Below, piece after piece: positions 1 to 11,371 of a stretch of DNA of 64,000 nucleotides. The stretch lies in contig NZ_FMIA01000002.1 in NCBI RefSeq assembly GCF_900091615.1, positions 1,798,001 through 1,862,000 on the forward strand. The letters are read 5' to 3'. The notes under the pieces were generated by a model, which saw only the letters and a program-made list of their open reading frames with translations, had not been told where the DNA came from and made no database searches. The DNA is from Micromonospora yangpuensis (lineage in GTDB: Bacteria; Actinomycetota; Actinomycetes; Mycobacteriales; Micromonosporaceae). Numbering within the stretch: position 1 is the stretch's first letter; each line of letters begins with the position of its first letter. A program made the position numbers and the translations under genes.

Positions 1-785
1 TGCCGGCCGAGACGGGTGTCGGCGTTGTCGAGCAGCACCACGCAGCGCGGCAACCAGGTCCGGCGCCGACGGCGACCGAGACCGGCGACCAGATCGGCGC
101 GGAACGCCGCCCAGAGCAGCTCGTCGCGCTGGCGGGCATTGTTGCCCAGGTTGGGGCGGCGGTGCCACTGGTTCAGCTCGATCAACGTCTCGACCGCCGG
201 GCGACGGTGACTGCCCTGCGTGCCGTACCACTTCTGGGCCCGACCCAACACGAACGGGCTGCTCCACCGCCACGAGGCGAGTCGACTGACGAGGGTGGCG
301 AGGATCCGGGGGACCAGGCTCAGCGGGGCCTGGACGCTGGCGGGCAACCCGGCCGGCAGGTTGCCTGCGCCGTCGCGCAGCGTGGTCACCAGGTTGTCGA
401 TGCCCCGGTGGGTACGCAGCAGGGCATTGATCTGCCGGCGGGCCCGCTCCCGGTCGTGCAGGTCCAGGCTGGCGTTCTCCATCACCAGCTTGCCGACGGC
501 CAGCCGGGGGAAGCGCAGGGTGCCGTAGAGCGGGCAGGGTCGGCCGAGGTGGAAGGCGAGCGCATACAACACCTCGGGGGTGCCGGTGCGGCCCGTGGCG
601 GCCAGGTCGACATGCGCGTAGGGCACCCGTCCGTCGAGCAGCCCGGTCAGCGCGGTGAGCAGCGCCGACTTGCCGCCACCCCGGTCGGCCTCGAAGACCA
701 GCACCGGCGGTGCCGGACCGTCGGCCGGACAGGACATCACCTCGCGTACCAGTCCGACGGCGTGCCGCCGGCCGAATATGGTCAC
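1..785 (-). CDS. P-loop ATPase/NTP-binding protein, 3' part cut off by window edge
   Basis: Read by translating the minus strand: an open frame runs from a GTG at 785 to the window edge without a stop (261 codons seen). The start is supported by a purine-rich GGGGGGAGGGG two bases upstream. Residues 33-43 (ADRGGGKSALL) look like a Walker A loop lacking the usual first glycine spacing, and residues 248-255 (CVVLLDNAD region) look like a Walker B strand ending in acidic residues. This fits an actinomycete STAND-like or AAA-like ATPase, but no effector domain is visible because the C-terminus lies outside the window. The family cannot be named more precisely. Confidence 0.72.
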   Translation of the reverse strand, partial: MTIFGRRHAVGLVREVMSCPADGPAPPVLVFEADRGGGKSALLTALTGLLDGRVPYAHVDLAATGRTGTPEVLYALAFHLGRPCPLYGTLRFPRLAVGKLVMENASLDLHDRERARRQINALLRTHRGIDNLVTTLRDGAGNLPAGLPASVQAPLSLVPRILATLVSRLASWRWSSPFVLGRAQKWYGTQGSHRRPAVETLIELNQWHRRPNLGNNARQRDELLWAAFRADLVAGLGRRRRRTWLPRCVVLLDNADTRLGR

Positions 786-1235
786 GACCCCTCCCCCCGA
801 AGGCCGCCATGGTTGGTGCCACCATGCTCGGTCCACCCGGGGCGGACGTGCAGTCACCTGACGGACACCCGAGCTGACCGTTATCGGACCCGGCCGGTGC
901 CCGGACCCGGCTGGCCTCGGGTGGAGAACAATCATCGGGCGACGGCCTGCTTCCTGGGTGGTGGCCCGGCCCGGGGGCAGCCCTCTGGATCTCAGAAGGA
1001 AAGTGCCCCACCGAAGGCCGTTTCCCTCCAAGTCACCCTCTCTGTTGCAGACGCCTCGCAGGCGTCAATCTCGGTTCCCCCACCACCCCACCCCACCACC
1101 CGCCCCCGCCGAAGCGGACCCCGATGTGAATCTTGGACACTTACCGTTCTATTTGGACGGTAAGTGTCCAAGATCTACACCCCGGTCGGGTATGGAGAGA
1201 GCAAGGCGCCTCAGCCGCGGAGGAGGGCCGTAAAA
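786..1235. other. intergenic gap between the ATPase gene and the ilvD 3' repeat
   Basis: About 450 bases without a convincing gene. The plus-strand open frames here are antisense to the ATPase gene or composed of Pro/Arg-rich GC artefacts and have no ribosome binding site. The stretch contains a C-rich run (about 1078-1110) and a near-perfect long palindrome at 1130-1174, described separately. Confidence 0.6.
1130..1174. repeat. 45-bp palindrome, 18-bp perfect arms with 9-base loop
   Basis: The left arm 1130-1147 (ATCTTGGACACTTACCGT) is an exact reverse complement of the right arm 1157-1174, separated by TCTATTTGG. The arms are only about 44% GC, well below the surrounding DNA. There is no T-tract, so it is not a normal intrinsic terminator. 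It could be an operator for a dimeric regulator, a mobile-element remnant or a transcribed hairpin. It belongs to neither of the two other repeat families seen in this window. Confidence 0.8.
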
Positions 1236-1294
1236 GGTGTGAGAAGGGGCCCCTTCTCGACGCCAGGCGTTAAGAGGGGGCCCTTCCTTACACC
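1236..1294 (-). repeat. 57-bp interspersed inverted repeat, copy A (59 bp), at ilvD stop
   Basis: Read on the minus strand it begins GGTGTAAGGAAGGG, has TTAACGCC in the middle, and ends CCCCTTCTCACACC. Its first G is the last base of the ilvD TAG stop. The ends pair (GAAGGG with CCCTTC, plus the flanking C/G runs), so the transcript would fold into a hairpin just after ilvD. Related copies are at 15427, 18961, 22890, 25853 and 57686. Confidence 0.85.
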
Positions 1295-3141
1295 TATTCG
1301 GGGACGTGGCGGTAGGCGCCGTCGCTGGCGGAGGTGGCCATCGAGGCGTACGCGCGCAGTGCCGCCGAGACCGGGCGGACCCGGTCGACCGGGGTGTACG
1401 GGCGGTCGCGCTTCTCCTGAGCGATGCGGCGGGCCTCCAGCACGTCGGCGGGGACGTTCAGCTCGATCGAGCGGGCCGGGATGTCGATGACGATCTCGTC
1501 GCCCGGCTCGACCAGGGCGATCAGTCCACCGGAGGCGGCCTCGGGGGAGGCGTGTCCGATGGAGAGTCCGGAGGTGCCGCCGGAGAACCGGCCGTCGGTG
1601 AGCAGCGCGCAGGAGCGGCCCAGACCCCGTCCCTTGAGGAACGAGGTGGGGTAGAGCATCTCCTGCATGCCGGGGCCGCCCTTGGGGCCCTCGTACCGGA
1701 TCACCACGACGTCGCCGGCGACGATCTCCTTGGCCAGGATGGCGGTGACCGCGTCGTCCTGCGACTCGTACACCTTGGCCGGGCCGCGGAAGGTCAGGCA
1801 CTCCTCGGGCACGCCAGCGGTCTTGACCACGCAGCCCTGCGGGGCGAGGTTGCCGTGCAGGATGGCCAGCCCGCCGTCGGCGCTGTACGCGTGCTCGCGG
1901 TCCCGGATGCAGCCCTCGGCGGCGTCAGTGTCCAGGGTCGACCAGCGGTTGGTGGTGGAGAACGGCTCGGTGGTGCGGACCCCGCCGGGGGCGGCGTGGA
2001 ACAGCTCGACGGCGGTCTCGGTGGCCGATCCGCCGCGCACGTCCCAGTCGGCGAGCCATCCGTCGAGGGTGGGCGAGTGCACCGCGTGCACGTCCCGGTG
2101 CAGCAGGCCGGCCCGGTCCAGCTCACCGAGGATGGCCGGGATGCCGCCGGCCCGGTGCACGTCCTCCATGTGGTACTGCGGGGAGTTCGGGGCGACCTTG
2201 GCCAGGCAGGGCACCCGGCGGGAGATCTCGTCGATGTCGGCGACGGAGAAGTCCATCTCCGCCTCCCGGGCGGCGGCGAGCAGGTGCAGGATCGTGTTGG
2301 TGGAGCCGCCCATCGCCACGTCCAGGGCGACCGCGTTCTCGAACGCTGCCCGGGAGGCGACCATCCGGGGCAGCACCGAGGCGTCGTCGGAGTCGTACCA
2401 CCGCTTGGCGATCTCCACGGCGGTCCGGCCGGCCTCGACGAAGAGCGCCCTGCGGGCGGCGTGGGTGGCCAGGGTCGAGCCGTTGCCGGGCAGGGCGAGG
2501 CCGATCGCCTCGGTGAGGCAGTTCATCGAGTTGGCGGTGAACATGCCGGAGCAGGAGCCGCAGGTGGGGCAGGCGGAGCGCTCGATCTCGCCGAGCTGGT
2601 CGTCGGTGACTGCCTCGTTCGAGGAGGCGATCATGGCATCGATCAGGTCGATCTTGCTGTGCACCACGCCCTCGACGGCCACCGTCTTGCCGGCCTCCAT
2701 CGGGCCGCCGGAGACGAAGACGGTGGGGATGTTGAGCCGCAGCGCGGCCAGCAGCATGCCCGGGGTGATCTTGTCGCAGTTGGAGATGCAGACCAGGGCG
2801 TCGGCGCAGTGCGCGTTGACCATGTACTCCACCGCGTCGGCGATCAGCTCCCGGCTGGGCAGTGAGTAGAGCATGCCGCCGTGGCCCATCGCGATGCCGT
2901 CGTCGACGGCGATGGTGTTGAACTCCCGGCCGACCCCGCCCGCCTCGGCCACCGCGTCGGCGACCAGGCCACCCATGTCCTTGAGGTGTACGTGACCGGG
3001 GACGAACTGGGTGAAACTGTTGGCGATGGCGACGATCGGCTTGCCGAAGTCGTCGTCGGTCATCCCGGTGGCCCGCCAGAGGGCGCGGGCGCCCGCCATC
3101 GTCCGACCGTGCGTGGAGGTCCTCGACCGCAGCTCAGGCAT
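1294..3141 (-). CDS. ilvD: dihydroxy-acid dehydratase
   Basis: 615 residues, the usual length for actinobacterial IlvD. It dehydrates 2,3-dihydroxy-isovalerate and -methylvalerate to the 2-keto acids of valine and isoleucine. Visible motifs are the iron-sulfur cysteine regions [12 protein letters not shown] and [18 protein letters not shown] and the C-terminal [14 protein letters not shown] segment. The start is the ATG at 3141 ([10 protein letters not shown]), with GGAG upstream on the minus strand; a longer frame to 3234 is unlikely. It is transcribed away from the GGDEF-EAL gene, and a 57-bp repeat begins at its stop codon. It is separated from the other ilv genes and on the opposite strand. 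Confidence 0.97.
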   Translation of the reverse strand: MPELRSRTSTHGRTMAGARALWRATGMTDDDFGKPIVAIANSFTQFVPGHVHLKDMGGLVADAVAEAGGVGREFNTIAVDDGIAMGHGGMLYSLPSRELIADAVEYMVNAHCADALVCISNCDKITPGMLLAALRLNIPTVFVSGGPMEAGKTVAVEGVVHSKIDLIDAMIASSNEAVTDDQLGEIERSACPTCGSCSGMFTANSMNCLTEAIGLALPGNGSTLATHAARRALFVEAGRTAVEIAKRWYDSDDASVLPRMVASRAAFENAVALDVAMGGSTNTILHLLAAAREAEMDFSVADIDEISRRVPCLAKVAPNSPQYHMEDVHRAGGIPAILGELDRAGLLHRDVHAVHSPTLDGWLADWDVRGGSATETAVELFHAAPGGVRTTEPFSTTNRWSTLDTDAAEGCIRDREHAYSADGGLAILHGNLAPQGCVVKTAGVPEECLTFRGPAKVYESQDDAVTAILAKEIVAGDVVVIRYEGPKGGPGMQEMLYPTSFLKGRGLGRSCALLTDGRFSGGTSGLSIGHASPEAASGGLIALVEPGDEIVIDIPARSIELNVPADVLEARRIAQEKRDRPYTPVDRVRPVSAALRAYASMATSASDGAYRHVPE

Positions 3142-3251
3142 GGCTCCAGTCTGGCACTCCCGACCGGGTACGACCCGGGCGTGTGCCCCGTGTCCCAACA
3201 GTTGCGCACCCGGGCCCCCACGAAGGCCGGACATCGGGCACAGTTGTGGTC

Positions 3252-5612
3252 GTGCCTTTCCCCTCCGACGCCGTCGTGGCGGCGTTGAGCGGGCTCGTCG
3301 CCGCCGCCGCGACCGTCCTGCTGACCGTCACCGCCCGACGCCGGACCGGGCGGTGCCGCGCCACCCACCGACTGCTCGCCGGGGCGGGGGCGCTCGCCCT
3401 GGTCAGCCTCCTGATCGGGCTGGCCGCCCAGCTCGGTGTGCTGGGTCACCAGAGGGCCGGGTCGGGCGGGCACTTCGGCTGGGCGACGTTGGTCTCGGTC
3501 GGCACCACGCTGAGCGGGCTGGCGGTCTGTGTCTGGCTGCTGCGGCTGCCGGGTGCCGCCAGCACCGTGGCGACCACCGTCCGGCTGGCCCTCGACGGGC
3601 TGGTGATGGCCAGCGCGCTCTGGTTCGTCGGCTGGGTGCTCTTCTCCGAGCCGACCCGGCTGCTCGGCTCCGCCACGCCGGTCGCCTGCGCGCCGATCCT
3701 GCTCGCCACGGTCAGTACGGCCTCGACCGCCGGGCTCGCCCTGATCGTCACGCTGCGGGCCACCCCCCGCCGCCGGCTGGCGGTCTTCGGCCTCGGGACT
3801 ACCGCGGTGAACCTGGGCGGGCTCGGCGTCGCCGCCGGGCTCTGCCAGGGCGGCACGACGTTGGTTCTGGCCTCCGCCGCGCTGCTCGCGGTGGGGTTGC
3901 TGGTCGCCGCCCTGGTCATGTCCGGGCAGGCGCCGCCGGGGCAGGTCGAGATCGACCTGATCCAGCGCGACGGCGAGTACGCCATCGCGCCGATGCTGGC
4001 CATGGCCACCTCGGCCATGTACCACCTCAGTCAGGACGGCCGCTTCGACGCGTGGGGCATCGTCGCCGGCAGCGTGGAGGGCTTCGCGCTGGTGGCCCGC
4101 CAGCATCTCACCCTGCGTGACCTGCGCGGGTACGCCGGCCGGCTGGCCGAGCGGGAGGCGCACTTCCGTGAGCTGGCGCACACCGACCCGCTGACCGGGC
4201 TGGCCAACCGACGGGGGCTGCTGGGGCAGCTGCACGGCTGGGCGGGTCAGGGCCGCCCGCACGTGCTGCTCGGCCTCGACCTGGACGGCTTCAAGATCGT
4301 TAACGACATGCGCGGCCACGACGTGGGCGACGCCGTGCTGGCCGAGGTGGGCCGGCGGCTGCGCGACAACCTGCGGCCCGGTGACGTCGCGGCCCGCCTC
4401 GGCGGGGACGAGTTCGCCGTGTTGATCGACGGTGGCGCGGTGGAGGCCGACCGGGTGGCCCAGCGCCTGCTGGAGGTGCTCGGGCAGCCCTACGACCAGC
4501 CCGACGGGCCGGTCTTCCTCTCGGTCAGCATCGGGGTGGCCGAACCCAGCGGTCAGCCCGACGTGCAGCTGTTGCTGCGCCACGCCGACCTCGCGCTGCG
4601 CTACGCCAAGCAGCGGGGCAAGAACCGCATCGAGCAGTACGACAGCGCCTACGACCAGCTGCTGCGCCGGCGTACCACGGTCGAGCACGAGCTGCGCGGC
4701 GCGATCGAGCGCGACGAGCTGCGGCTGGCCTTCCAGCCGGTCGCCTCGCTGCCCTCGGTGCGTCCGGTCGGCGCCGAGGCGCTGCTGCGCTGGCACCACC
4801 CGGAGCTGGGCAACGTACGCCCGGACGAGTTCATCCCGCTGGCCGAGGAGTGCGGGATGATCGCCAAGCTCGGTGCCTGGGTGCTGCACCAGGCCTGCCA
4901 CCAGTTGTCCCGCTGGCTGGCCGACGGCCACGACGTGTGGGTGTCGGTGAACGTCTCCCCGCGCGAGCTGCACGCCCCGGAGTACGTCGTGCAGGTCGCC
5001 GAGGCGCTGCGGGCCCACCGGGTGCCGCCGCAGCGGCTGGTGCTGGAGGTCACCGAGCACGCGGTCGCCACCGACCTCGACGAGCTGATCCGCCGGCTGA
5101 CCGCGCTGCGCCGCACCGGGGTGCGGATCGCGCTCGACGACTTCGGCGCGGGTTACTCCTCGCTGGGCCAGCTGCGCCGGTTGCCGATCGACATCCTCAA
5201 GATCGACCACAGCCTGGTCGCCGAGCACGAGCCGGTACGTCCCGCCGACCGGGAGGGCCCACCCTTCGCCCCCATGGTCGACATCGTGATGCGGCTGGGC
5301 CACCAGCTCGGTCTGGAGGTCATCGCCGAAGGCGTGACCAACCCCACGGAATTGGCCGCGGTGGTCGCCGCCGGCTGCCGGTTCGGCCAGGGAGCGCTCT
5401 TCGGCTGGGGTGTGCCGGCCGAACACCTGGAGGCGATGTTGGAGGCGGCCACCTCGCCGGGGATGCGCCGCGCGCCCGCCCAGCGCGCCGTCGACACCCG
5501 TCCTGAGCAGGAAGAACACGCCGGCGGCGGCGCGTCGGAGCAAGCCACGCCGGAGTCCGTTAACCAACATGTGGGAGCAGTTGACTCAGCGCGTGAGATG
5601 CGTCAGGCTTAG
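3252..5612 (+). CDS. membrane-anchored diguanylate cyclase/phosphodiesterase (GGDEF-EAL)
   Basis: With the GTG at 3252 the protein has 786 residues; the frame is open back to 3183, and no start has a good ribosome binding site, so the N-terminus is uncertain. Residues 1-235 contain roughly eight hydrophobic helices. The GGDEF domain carries an intact GGDEF at 384-388 and an RxxD inhibitory-site motif (RPGD) just before it. The EAL domain has EALLRW from 509, DDFGAGYSS from 629 and a later EVIAEGV. Both halves keep their key residues, so cyclic di-GMP synthesis and breakdown are both possible. Its C-terminal codons overlap the ilvB promoter and its stop is five bases before the ilvB leader ORF. 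Confidence 0.93.
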   Translation: MPFPSDAVVAALSGLVAAAATVLLTVTARRRTGRCRATHRLLAGAGALALVSLLIGLAAQLGVLGHQRAGSGGHFGWATLVSVGTTLSGLAVCVWLLRLPGAASTVATTVRLALDGLVMASALWFVGWVLFSEPTRLLGSATPVACAPILLATVSTASTAGLALIVTLRATPRRRLAVFGLGTTAVNLGGLGVAAGLCQGGTTLVLASAALLAVGLLVAALVMSGQAPPGQVEIDLIQRDGEYAIAPMLAMATSAMYHLSQDGRFDAWGIVAGSVEGFALVARQHLTLRDLRGYAGRLAEREAHFRELAHTDPLTGLANRRGLLGQLHGWAGQGRPHVLLGLDLDGFKIVNDMRGHDVGDAVLAEVGRRLRDNLRPGDVAARLGGDEFAVLIDGGAVEADRVAQRLLEVLGQPYDQPDGPVFLSVSIGVAEPSGQPDVQLLLRHADLALRYAKQRGKNRIEQYDSAYDQLLRRRTTVEHELRGAIERDELRLAFQPVASLPSVRPVGAEALLRWHHPELGNVRPDEFIPLAEECGMIAKLGAWVLHQACHQLSRWLADGHDVWVSVNVSPRELHAPEYVVQVAEALRAHRVPPQRLVLEVTEHAVATDLDELIRRLTALRRTGVRIALDDFGAGYSSLGQLRRLPIDILKIDHSLVAEHEPVRPADREGPPFAPMVDIVMRLGHQLGLEVIAEGVTNPTELAAVVAAGCRFGQGALFGWGVPAEHLEAMLEAATSPGMRRAPAQRAVDTRPEQEEHAGGGASEQATPESVNQHVGAVDSAREMRQA
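5581..5609 (+). promoter_or_regulatory. ilvB leader promoter (TTGACT-17-CAGGCT)
   Basis: TTGACT at 5581-5586 and CAGGCT at 5604-5609 are separated by 17 bases, a good match to the vegetative sigma factor consensus. The expected transcription start falls at about 5616, directly at the ATG of the leader ORF at 5617, so the leader peptide would be translated from a leaderless transcript. The promoter lies inside the last codons of the GGDEF-EAL gene. Confidence 0.7.
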
Positions 5613-5616
5613 CCCC

Positions 5617-5652
5617 ATGTCGTCGAACCGGTCGCTGCGAGTACTTACCTGA
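5617..5652 (+). CDS. 11-residue ilvB leader peptide
   Basis: ATG to TGA encodes MSSNRSLRVLT. It is too short for ordinary gene calling, but its place between a strong promoter and a tandem hairpin/terminator, just before ilvB, fits an attenuation leader. It contains two Leu and one Val codon near its end (LRVL), the residues expected for a branched-chain sensor. Actinobacterial ilvB genes are known to use attenuators; the assignment here is inference from layout. Confidence 0.65.
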   Translation: MSSNRSLRVLT

Positions 5653-5711
5653 GCGCACTCTCCCCCGTCGAGAGTGCGCTGGCCCCGTGCATCTGCACGA
5701 GGGCCGTTTTT
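5652..5711 (+). terminator. ilvB attenuator: 11-bp hairpin followed by intrinsic terminator
   Basis: First hairpin: 5652-5662 pairs perfectly with 5670-5680 and overlaps the leader stop codon. Second hairpin: GGCCC/CGTG at 5681-5689 pairs with CACG/GGGCC at 5696-5705 and is followed by GTTTTTATTG, a T-run that is rare in this genome. The pair resembles a pause/antiterminator plus terminator arrangement. A ribosome stalled in the leader would be placed to interfere with the first stem. Confidence 0.75.
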
Positions 5712-5794
5712 ATTGCCGTCGGAACCCACCCGCGGGCCCGCCCGTGTTGCACTCAAGCAGAGCCTGACCATTCCAGCCGAAGGCCAGAACCGTC

Positions 5795-7681
5795 ATGACG
5801 AGACCCACGCCCGAGACCCTCGCCCACTCCGCCAGGCGGGCCCGCGCGGCCGCCGAGCCGGCGAGCGACGCCGACCACACTCCCACCACCCGCGCCACGG
5901 TCACCCCGGCCGCTCCCGCGGTACGGGCACCCGAGCCGGCCCAGATCTCCGGTGCCGGTTCGCTGGTGCGGTCCCTGGAGGCCCTCGGGGTCGACGTCGT
6001 CTTCGGTATCCCCGGTGGGGCGATCCTGCCGGCCTACGACCCGCTCTACGACTCCACCGTCCGGCACATCCTGGTCCGCCACGAGCAGGGCGCCGGCCAC
6101 GCCGCCACCGGGTACGCCCAGGCGACCGGCCGGGTCGGCGTCTGCATCGCCACCTCCGGCCCCGGCGCGACCAACCTGGTCACCCCGATCGCCGACGCGT
6201 ACATGGACTCGGTGCCGATGGTCGCGATCACCGGCCAGGTCGCCCGCCCGATGATCGGCACGGACGCCTTCCAGGAGGCGGACATCCAGGGCATCACCCT
6301 GCCGATCACCAAGCACAACTTCCTGGTGCAGACCGCCGAGGAGATCCCGCGCATCCTGGCCGAGGCGTTCCACCTGGCCTCCACCGGTCGGCCCGGCCCG
6401 GTGCTGGTCGACATCCCCAAGGACGTCCTGCAGGCCGCGACCACCTTCAGCTGGCCGCCCACCCTGGAGCTGCCCGGCTACCGGCCCACCCTGCACCCGC
6501 ACGGCAAGCAGATCCGCGAGGCCGCCCGGCTGATGAGCAACGCCCGCCGCCCGGTGCTCTACGTCGGCGGCGGCGTGCTCAAGGCCGGCGCCACCGACGG
6601 GCTGCGCAAGCTCGCCGAGCTGACCGGCATCCCGGTGGTCACCACGCTGATGGCGCTTGGCGCGTTCCCCGACTCGCACCCGCAGCACCTGGGCATGCCG
6701 GGCATGCACGGCACGGTGGCCGCCGTGTACGGCCTGCAGAAGGCCGACCTGATCGTGGCCCTCGGCGCCCGCTTCGACGACCGGGTCACCGGCAAGCTCG
6801 ACTCGTTCGCCCCGGACGCCACGGTGGTGCACGCCGACATCGATCCGGCGGAGATCGGCAAGAACCGGCACGCCGACGTGCCGATCGTGGGTGACGCGCG
6901 GCACGTGATCGACGAGTTGATCGCGGCGGTCACCGTGGAGCGCGCGGCCGGCCGCGAGGGTGCGCACGCCGACTGGTGGACCCAGCTCGACGACCTGCGT
7001 AACCGCTACCCGCTGGGCTACGACGAGCCGTCCGACGGCACCCTCTCCCCGCAGTACGTGATCAAGCGGCTGGGCGAGATCGCCGGCCCGGACACGATCT
7101 ACGTCGCGGGGGTCGGCCAGCATCAGATGTGGGCCAGCCAGTTCATCTCCTACGAGAAGCCGCAGACCTGGCTCAACTCCGGTGGTCTCGGCACGATGGG
7201 GTACGCGGTGCCGGCCGCCATGGGCGCGAAGGTCGGCCGGCCCGACACCGTGGTCTGGGCGGTCGACGGCGACGGGTGCTTCCAGATGACCAACCAGGAG
7301 TTGGCCACCTGTGCCCTGGAGGGCATCCCGGTCAAGATCGCCGTGATCAACAACGGTAACCTCGGCATGGTCCGGCAGTGGCAGACGCTGTTCTACGGCG
7401 AGCGCTACTCCAACACCGAGCTGGGCACCCACAAGCACCGCATCCCCGACTTCGTCAAGCTCGCCGAGGCGCTCGGCTGTGTCGGTCTGCGCTGTGAGAA
7501 CGCCGCCGACGTGGACAAGGTGATCGAGGCGGCGATGGCGATCGACGACGCGCCGGTGGTGGTCGACTTCGTGGTCGGCAAGGACGCCATGGTGTGGCCG
7601 ATGGTCGCGGCCGGCACCAGCAACGACGAGATCATGTTCGCCCGGGGCGTCCGCCCCACCTTCGACGAGGACGATGTCTAG
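5795..7681 (+). CDS. ilvB: acetolactate synthase large subunit
   Basis: 628 residues. This thiamine diphosphate enzyme condenses pyruvate with pyruvate or 2-ketobutyrate, the first common step of valine, leucine and isoleucine synthesis. The catalytic glutamate lies in HEQGAGH (E97); the thiamine diphosphate/Mg motif starts at G492-D493-G494 and continues through NQELATC to INNGNLGM. The N-terminal 50 residues are a low-complexity Ala/Thr/Pro extension. GAAGG precedes the ATG. It heads ilvB-ilvN-ilvC and is preceded by the leader/attenuator, so termination is probably relieved when charged branched-chain tRNAs are scarce. Confidence 0.97.
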   Translation: MTRPTPETLAHSARRARAAAEPASDADHTPTTRATVTPAAPAVRAPEPAQISGAGSLVRSLEALGVDVVFGIPGGAILPAYDPLYDSTVRHILVRHEQGAGHAATGYAQATGRVGVCIATSGPGATNLVTPIADAYMDSVPMVAITGQVARPMIGTDAFQEADIQGITLPITKHNFLVQTAEEIPRILAEAFHLASTGRPGPVLVDIPKDVLQAATTFSWPPTLELPGYRPTLHPHGKQIREAARLMSNARRPVLYVGGGVLKAGATDGLRKLAELTGIPVVTTLMALGAFPDSHPQHLGMPGMHGTVAAVYGLQKADLIVALGARFDDRVTGKLDSFAPDATVVHADIDPAEIGKNRHADVPIVGDARHVIDELIAAVTVERAAGREGAHADWWTQLDDLRNRYPLGYDEPSDGTLSPQYVIKRLGEIAGPDTIYVAGVGQHQMWASQFISYEKPQTWLNSGGLGTMGYAVPAAMGAKVGRPDTVVWAVDGDGCFQMTNQELATCALEGIPVKIAVINNGNLGMVRQWQTLFYGERYSNTELGTHKHRIPDFVKLAEALGCVGLRCENAADVDKVIEAAMAIDDAPVVVDFVVGKDAMVWPMVAAGTSNDEIMFARGVRPTFDEDDV

Positions 7682-7799
7682 TCATGAACGAACGCACCGA
7701 GCGAAGCGAGGGCCGTGAGGGCATGACGAGAGAGGTGTGGTCATGAACGAACGCACCGAGCGAAGCGAGGGCCGTGAGGGCATGACGAGAGAGGCACAG
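7682..7799 (+). repeat. two tandem start-codon elements encoding coupled 20-residue peptides
   Basis: An identical 54-base sequence occurs at 7682-7735 and 7741-7794 (period 59). Each copy contains an ATG and reads MNERTERSEGREGMTRE. Copy 1 is an ORF at 7684-7746 whose TGA overlaps the ATG of copy 2 (ATGA); the copy 2 ORF at 7743-7805 ends in a TGA that overlaps the ilvN ATG. Each copy also carries a GAGAGG Shine-Dalgarno-like stretch before the next ATG. The same peptide motif recurs at the start of the DUF58 gene at 22305. Confidence 0.88.
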
Positions 7800-7801
7800 C
7801 C

Positions 7802-9395
<1,594 letters not shown>

Positions 9396-9411
9396 GCGAC
9401 CGGCACGCCCC

Positions 9412-9455
9412 GACGGCCCGCCCCCGGGTTCTCCCCGACCCGGTGGCGGGCCGTC
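9412..9455 (+). terminator. GC-rich hairpin after ilvC
   Basis: GACGGCCCGC at 9412 pairs exactly with GCGGGCCGTC ending at 9455, with a further CCCGGGT/ACCCGG stem inside. There is no T-run, as is common for actinobacterial terminators. It separates ilvBNC from serA. Confidence 0.65.
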
Positions 9456-9693
9456 GCGCGGGAAAAGCACCTCCCCGATCGACGGCAGTAGATCGAATCG
9501 GCGTGACTGATCGTGCGTTAGGTCGGGTTTGTGAGGGCACTCACGCCGCTCACTGGGGCATCGCGGCCGGCCTGACCCCTACGATCGGCCCTAGGTGCGT
9601 ACGCGGCACCACGGCCATGGCCCGGTCGGCGCAGGGCGCATCGCGGCGTCGGCGCAAGCCACTTCACCATGTTTTCGACATCTACGAGGACCG

Positions 9694-11292
9694 ATGAATC
9701 CTGTCGTACTGATCGCCGAGGAACTCGCCCCCGCCGCCATCGAGGTGCTCGCCCACGACTTCGACGTCCGTCACGTCGACGGCACCGACCGTCCCGCCCT
9801 GCTCTCCGCGCTCGCCGAGGCCGACGCGGTGATCGTGCGCAGCGCCACCCAGATCGACGCCGAGGCGGTCGCCGCCGCGCCGCGCCTGAAGGTCGTCGCC
9901 CGCGCCGGCGTCGGCCTGGACAACGTCGAGGTGCCGGCCGCCACCGCCCGGGGCGTGATGGTCGTCAACGCCCCCACCTCGAACATCGTCTCCGCCGCCG
10001 AGCAGGCCGTCGCGCTGCTGCTGGCTGTGGCCCGCAACACCGCCAGCGCCAGCGCCGCGCTGAAGGCGGGGGAGTGGAAGCGGTCCAAGTACACCGGCGT
10101 CGAGCTGCAGGGCAAGACCGTCGGCGTGGTCGGCCTCGGCCGCATCGGGGTGCTCTTCGCCCAGCGGATCGCCGCCTTCGGCACCCGGCTGATCGCGTAC
10201 GACCCGTACATCCAGCCGGCCCGCGCCGCCCAGCTCGGCGTGCGCCTGGTCGGCCTGGAGGAGCTGCTGCGGGAGAGCGACTTCATCTCGATCCACCTGC
10301 CGAAGACCCCGGAGACCGTCGGGCTCATCGGTGAGAAGGAACTGGCCATCGTCAAGCCCGGCGTGCGCATCGTCAACGCCGCCCGGGGTGGCCTCGTCGA
10401 CGAGCAGGCGCTCGCCGACGCGATCGCCGAGGGCCGCGTCGGTGGCGCCGGCATCGACGTGTACGCCAAGGAGCCCTGCACCTCCTCGCCGCTGTTCGCC
10501 TTCGACAACGTGGTGGCCACCCCGCACCTGGGTGCCTCCACCGCCGAGGCGCAGGACAAGGCCGGTCTGGCCGTGGCCCGCAGCGTCAAGCTCGCGCTGC
10601 AGGGCGAGTTCGTGCCGGACGCGGTGAACGTGCAGGCCGGCGGGGTCGTCGCCGAGGACGTACGCCCGCTGCTGCCGCTGGCGGAGAAGCTGGGCCGGGC
10701 GTTCACCGCGGTGGCCGGCGGGGTGGCCGCCAGCGTCACCGTCGAGGTGCGTGGCGAGATCGTCAACCACGACGTCGCGGTGCTCAAGCTCGCCGCCACC
10801 AAGGGGCTGTTCAGCTCGGTGGTCGAGGAGCAGGTGACCTACGTCAACGCGCCGCACCTGGCCGCCGAGCGTGGCGTCGAGGTGACGCTGACCACCCAGG
10901 CCGAGACCACCGACCACCCGAACCTGGTCACCGTCCGGGGCGCCCTGCCCGACGGCCGTACGGTGAGCGTCTCCGGCACGGTGGCCCACACCGGCACCCG
11001 GGACCTGCTCAAGCTGACCGAGGTGGACGGCTTCGACGTGGAGATCGCCGCCGAGGGCATCCTGCTCTTCCTGCGGTACGCCGACCGGCCGGGCGTGGTC
11101 GGCACCGTCGGCACCCTGCTCGGTGAGGCCGGCATCAACATCGCCGCGATGCAGGTCGCCCGCCGGGAGGCCGGTGGCGAGACGCTGATGACCCTCACCG
11201 TCGACCAGGCGCTCGGGGCGGAGCTGCTCACCTCGGCCGCCGACTCGATCGGTGCGACCGCGGCCAGCGCCGCGGACCTGCGCGACGAGTAG
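9694..11292 (+). CDS. serA: D-3-phosphoglycerate dehydrogenase
   Basis: 532 residues, the long SerA form of actinobacteria. It oxidises 3-phosphoglycerate, the first step of serine synthesis. The substrate-binding half starts at the N-terminus; the NAD loop GLGRIG begins at about residue 147, and the catalytic Arg/Glu/His regions sit in NAARGGLVDEQAL and ATPHLGASTAEAQ. An intervening domain follows, with a C-terminal ACT domain at about 455-532 (FLRYADRPGVVGTVGTLLGE) for serine control. The ATG at 9694 has GAGGA four bases before it; about 300 bases of leader upstream contain no gene that I can support. Confidence 0.96.
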   Translation: MNPVVLIAEELAPAAIEVLAHDFDVRHVDGTDRPALLSALAEADAVIVRSATQIDAEAVAAAPRLKVVARAGVGLDNVEVPAATARGVMVVNAPTSNIVSAAEQAVALLLAVARNTASASAALKAGEWKRSKYTGVELQGKTVGVVGLGRIGVLFAQRIAAFGTRLIAYDPYIQPARAAQLGVRLVGLEELLRESDFISIHLPKTPETVGLIGEKELAIVKPGVRIVNAARGGLVDEQALADAIAEGRVGGAGIDVYAKEPCTSSPLFAFDNVVATPHLGASTAEAQDKAGLAVARSVKLALQGEFVPDAVNVQAGGVVAEDVRPLLPLAEKLGRAFTAVAGGVAASVTVEVRGEIVNHDVAVLKLAATKGLFSSVVEEQVTYVNAPHLAAERGVEVTLTTQAETTDHPNLVTVRGALPDGRTVSVSGTVAHTGTRDLLKLTEVDGFDVEIAAEGILLFLRYADRPGVVGTVGTLLGEAGINIAAMQVARREAGGETLMTLTVDQALGAELLTSAADSIGATAASAADLRDE

Positions 11293-11321
11293 GACCTGCG
11301 CGACGGGTAACACCCGTCACG

Positions 11322-11359
11322 GAGAAGGGGCCCCGCCGGACAAGGCGGGGCCCCTTCTC
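11322..11359. terminator. perfect 16-bp hairpin between convergent genes
   Basis: GAGAAGGGGCCCCGCC (11322-11337) is the exact reverse complement of 11344-11359, with loop GGACAA. It lies 29 bases after the serA stop and 12 bases after the end of the opposing small gene, so it can end both transcripts. Confidence 0.8.
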
Positions 11360-11371
11360 GTGGTGCCGGCG

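Noticed and set aside
162..1163. Long plus-strand open frame at the left edge
   Set aside because: Antisense to the minus-strand ATPase frame, Arg/Gly/Pro-rich, no ribosome binding site; typical GC-driven artefact.
3183..3251. Upstream start for the GGDEF-EAL protein
   Set aside because: The extra 23 residues are Pro/His/Gly-rich and unlike an export signal, and no binding site is present; kept only as an alternative.
3060..5570. 836-codon minus-strand open frame opposite the GGDEF-EAL gene
   Set aside because: Composition is His/Gln/Arg/Gly-rich without motifs; the plus strand has intact GGDEF and EAL motifs.
5652..5711. Amino-acid riboswitch or T-box before ilvB
   Set aside because: Too short and without T-box or riboswitch core sequences; the leader ORF explains the structure better.
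11322..11359. Seventh copy of the 57-bp repeat after serA
   Set aside because: It shares GAGAAGGGGCCCC by chance with one arm, but is a plain 16-bp perfect hairpin without the TTAACGCC centre or the GTAAGGAAGG end.
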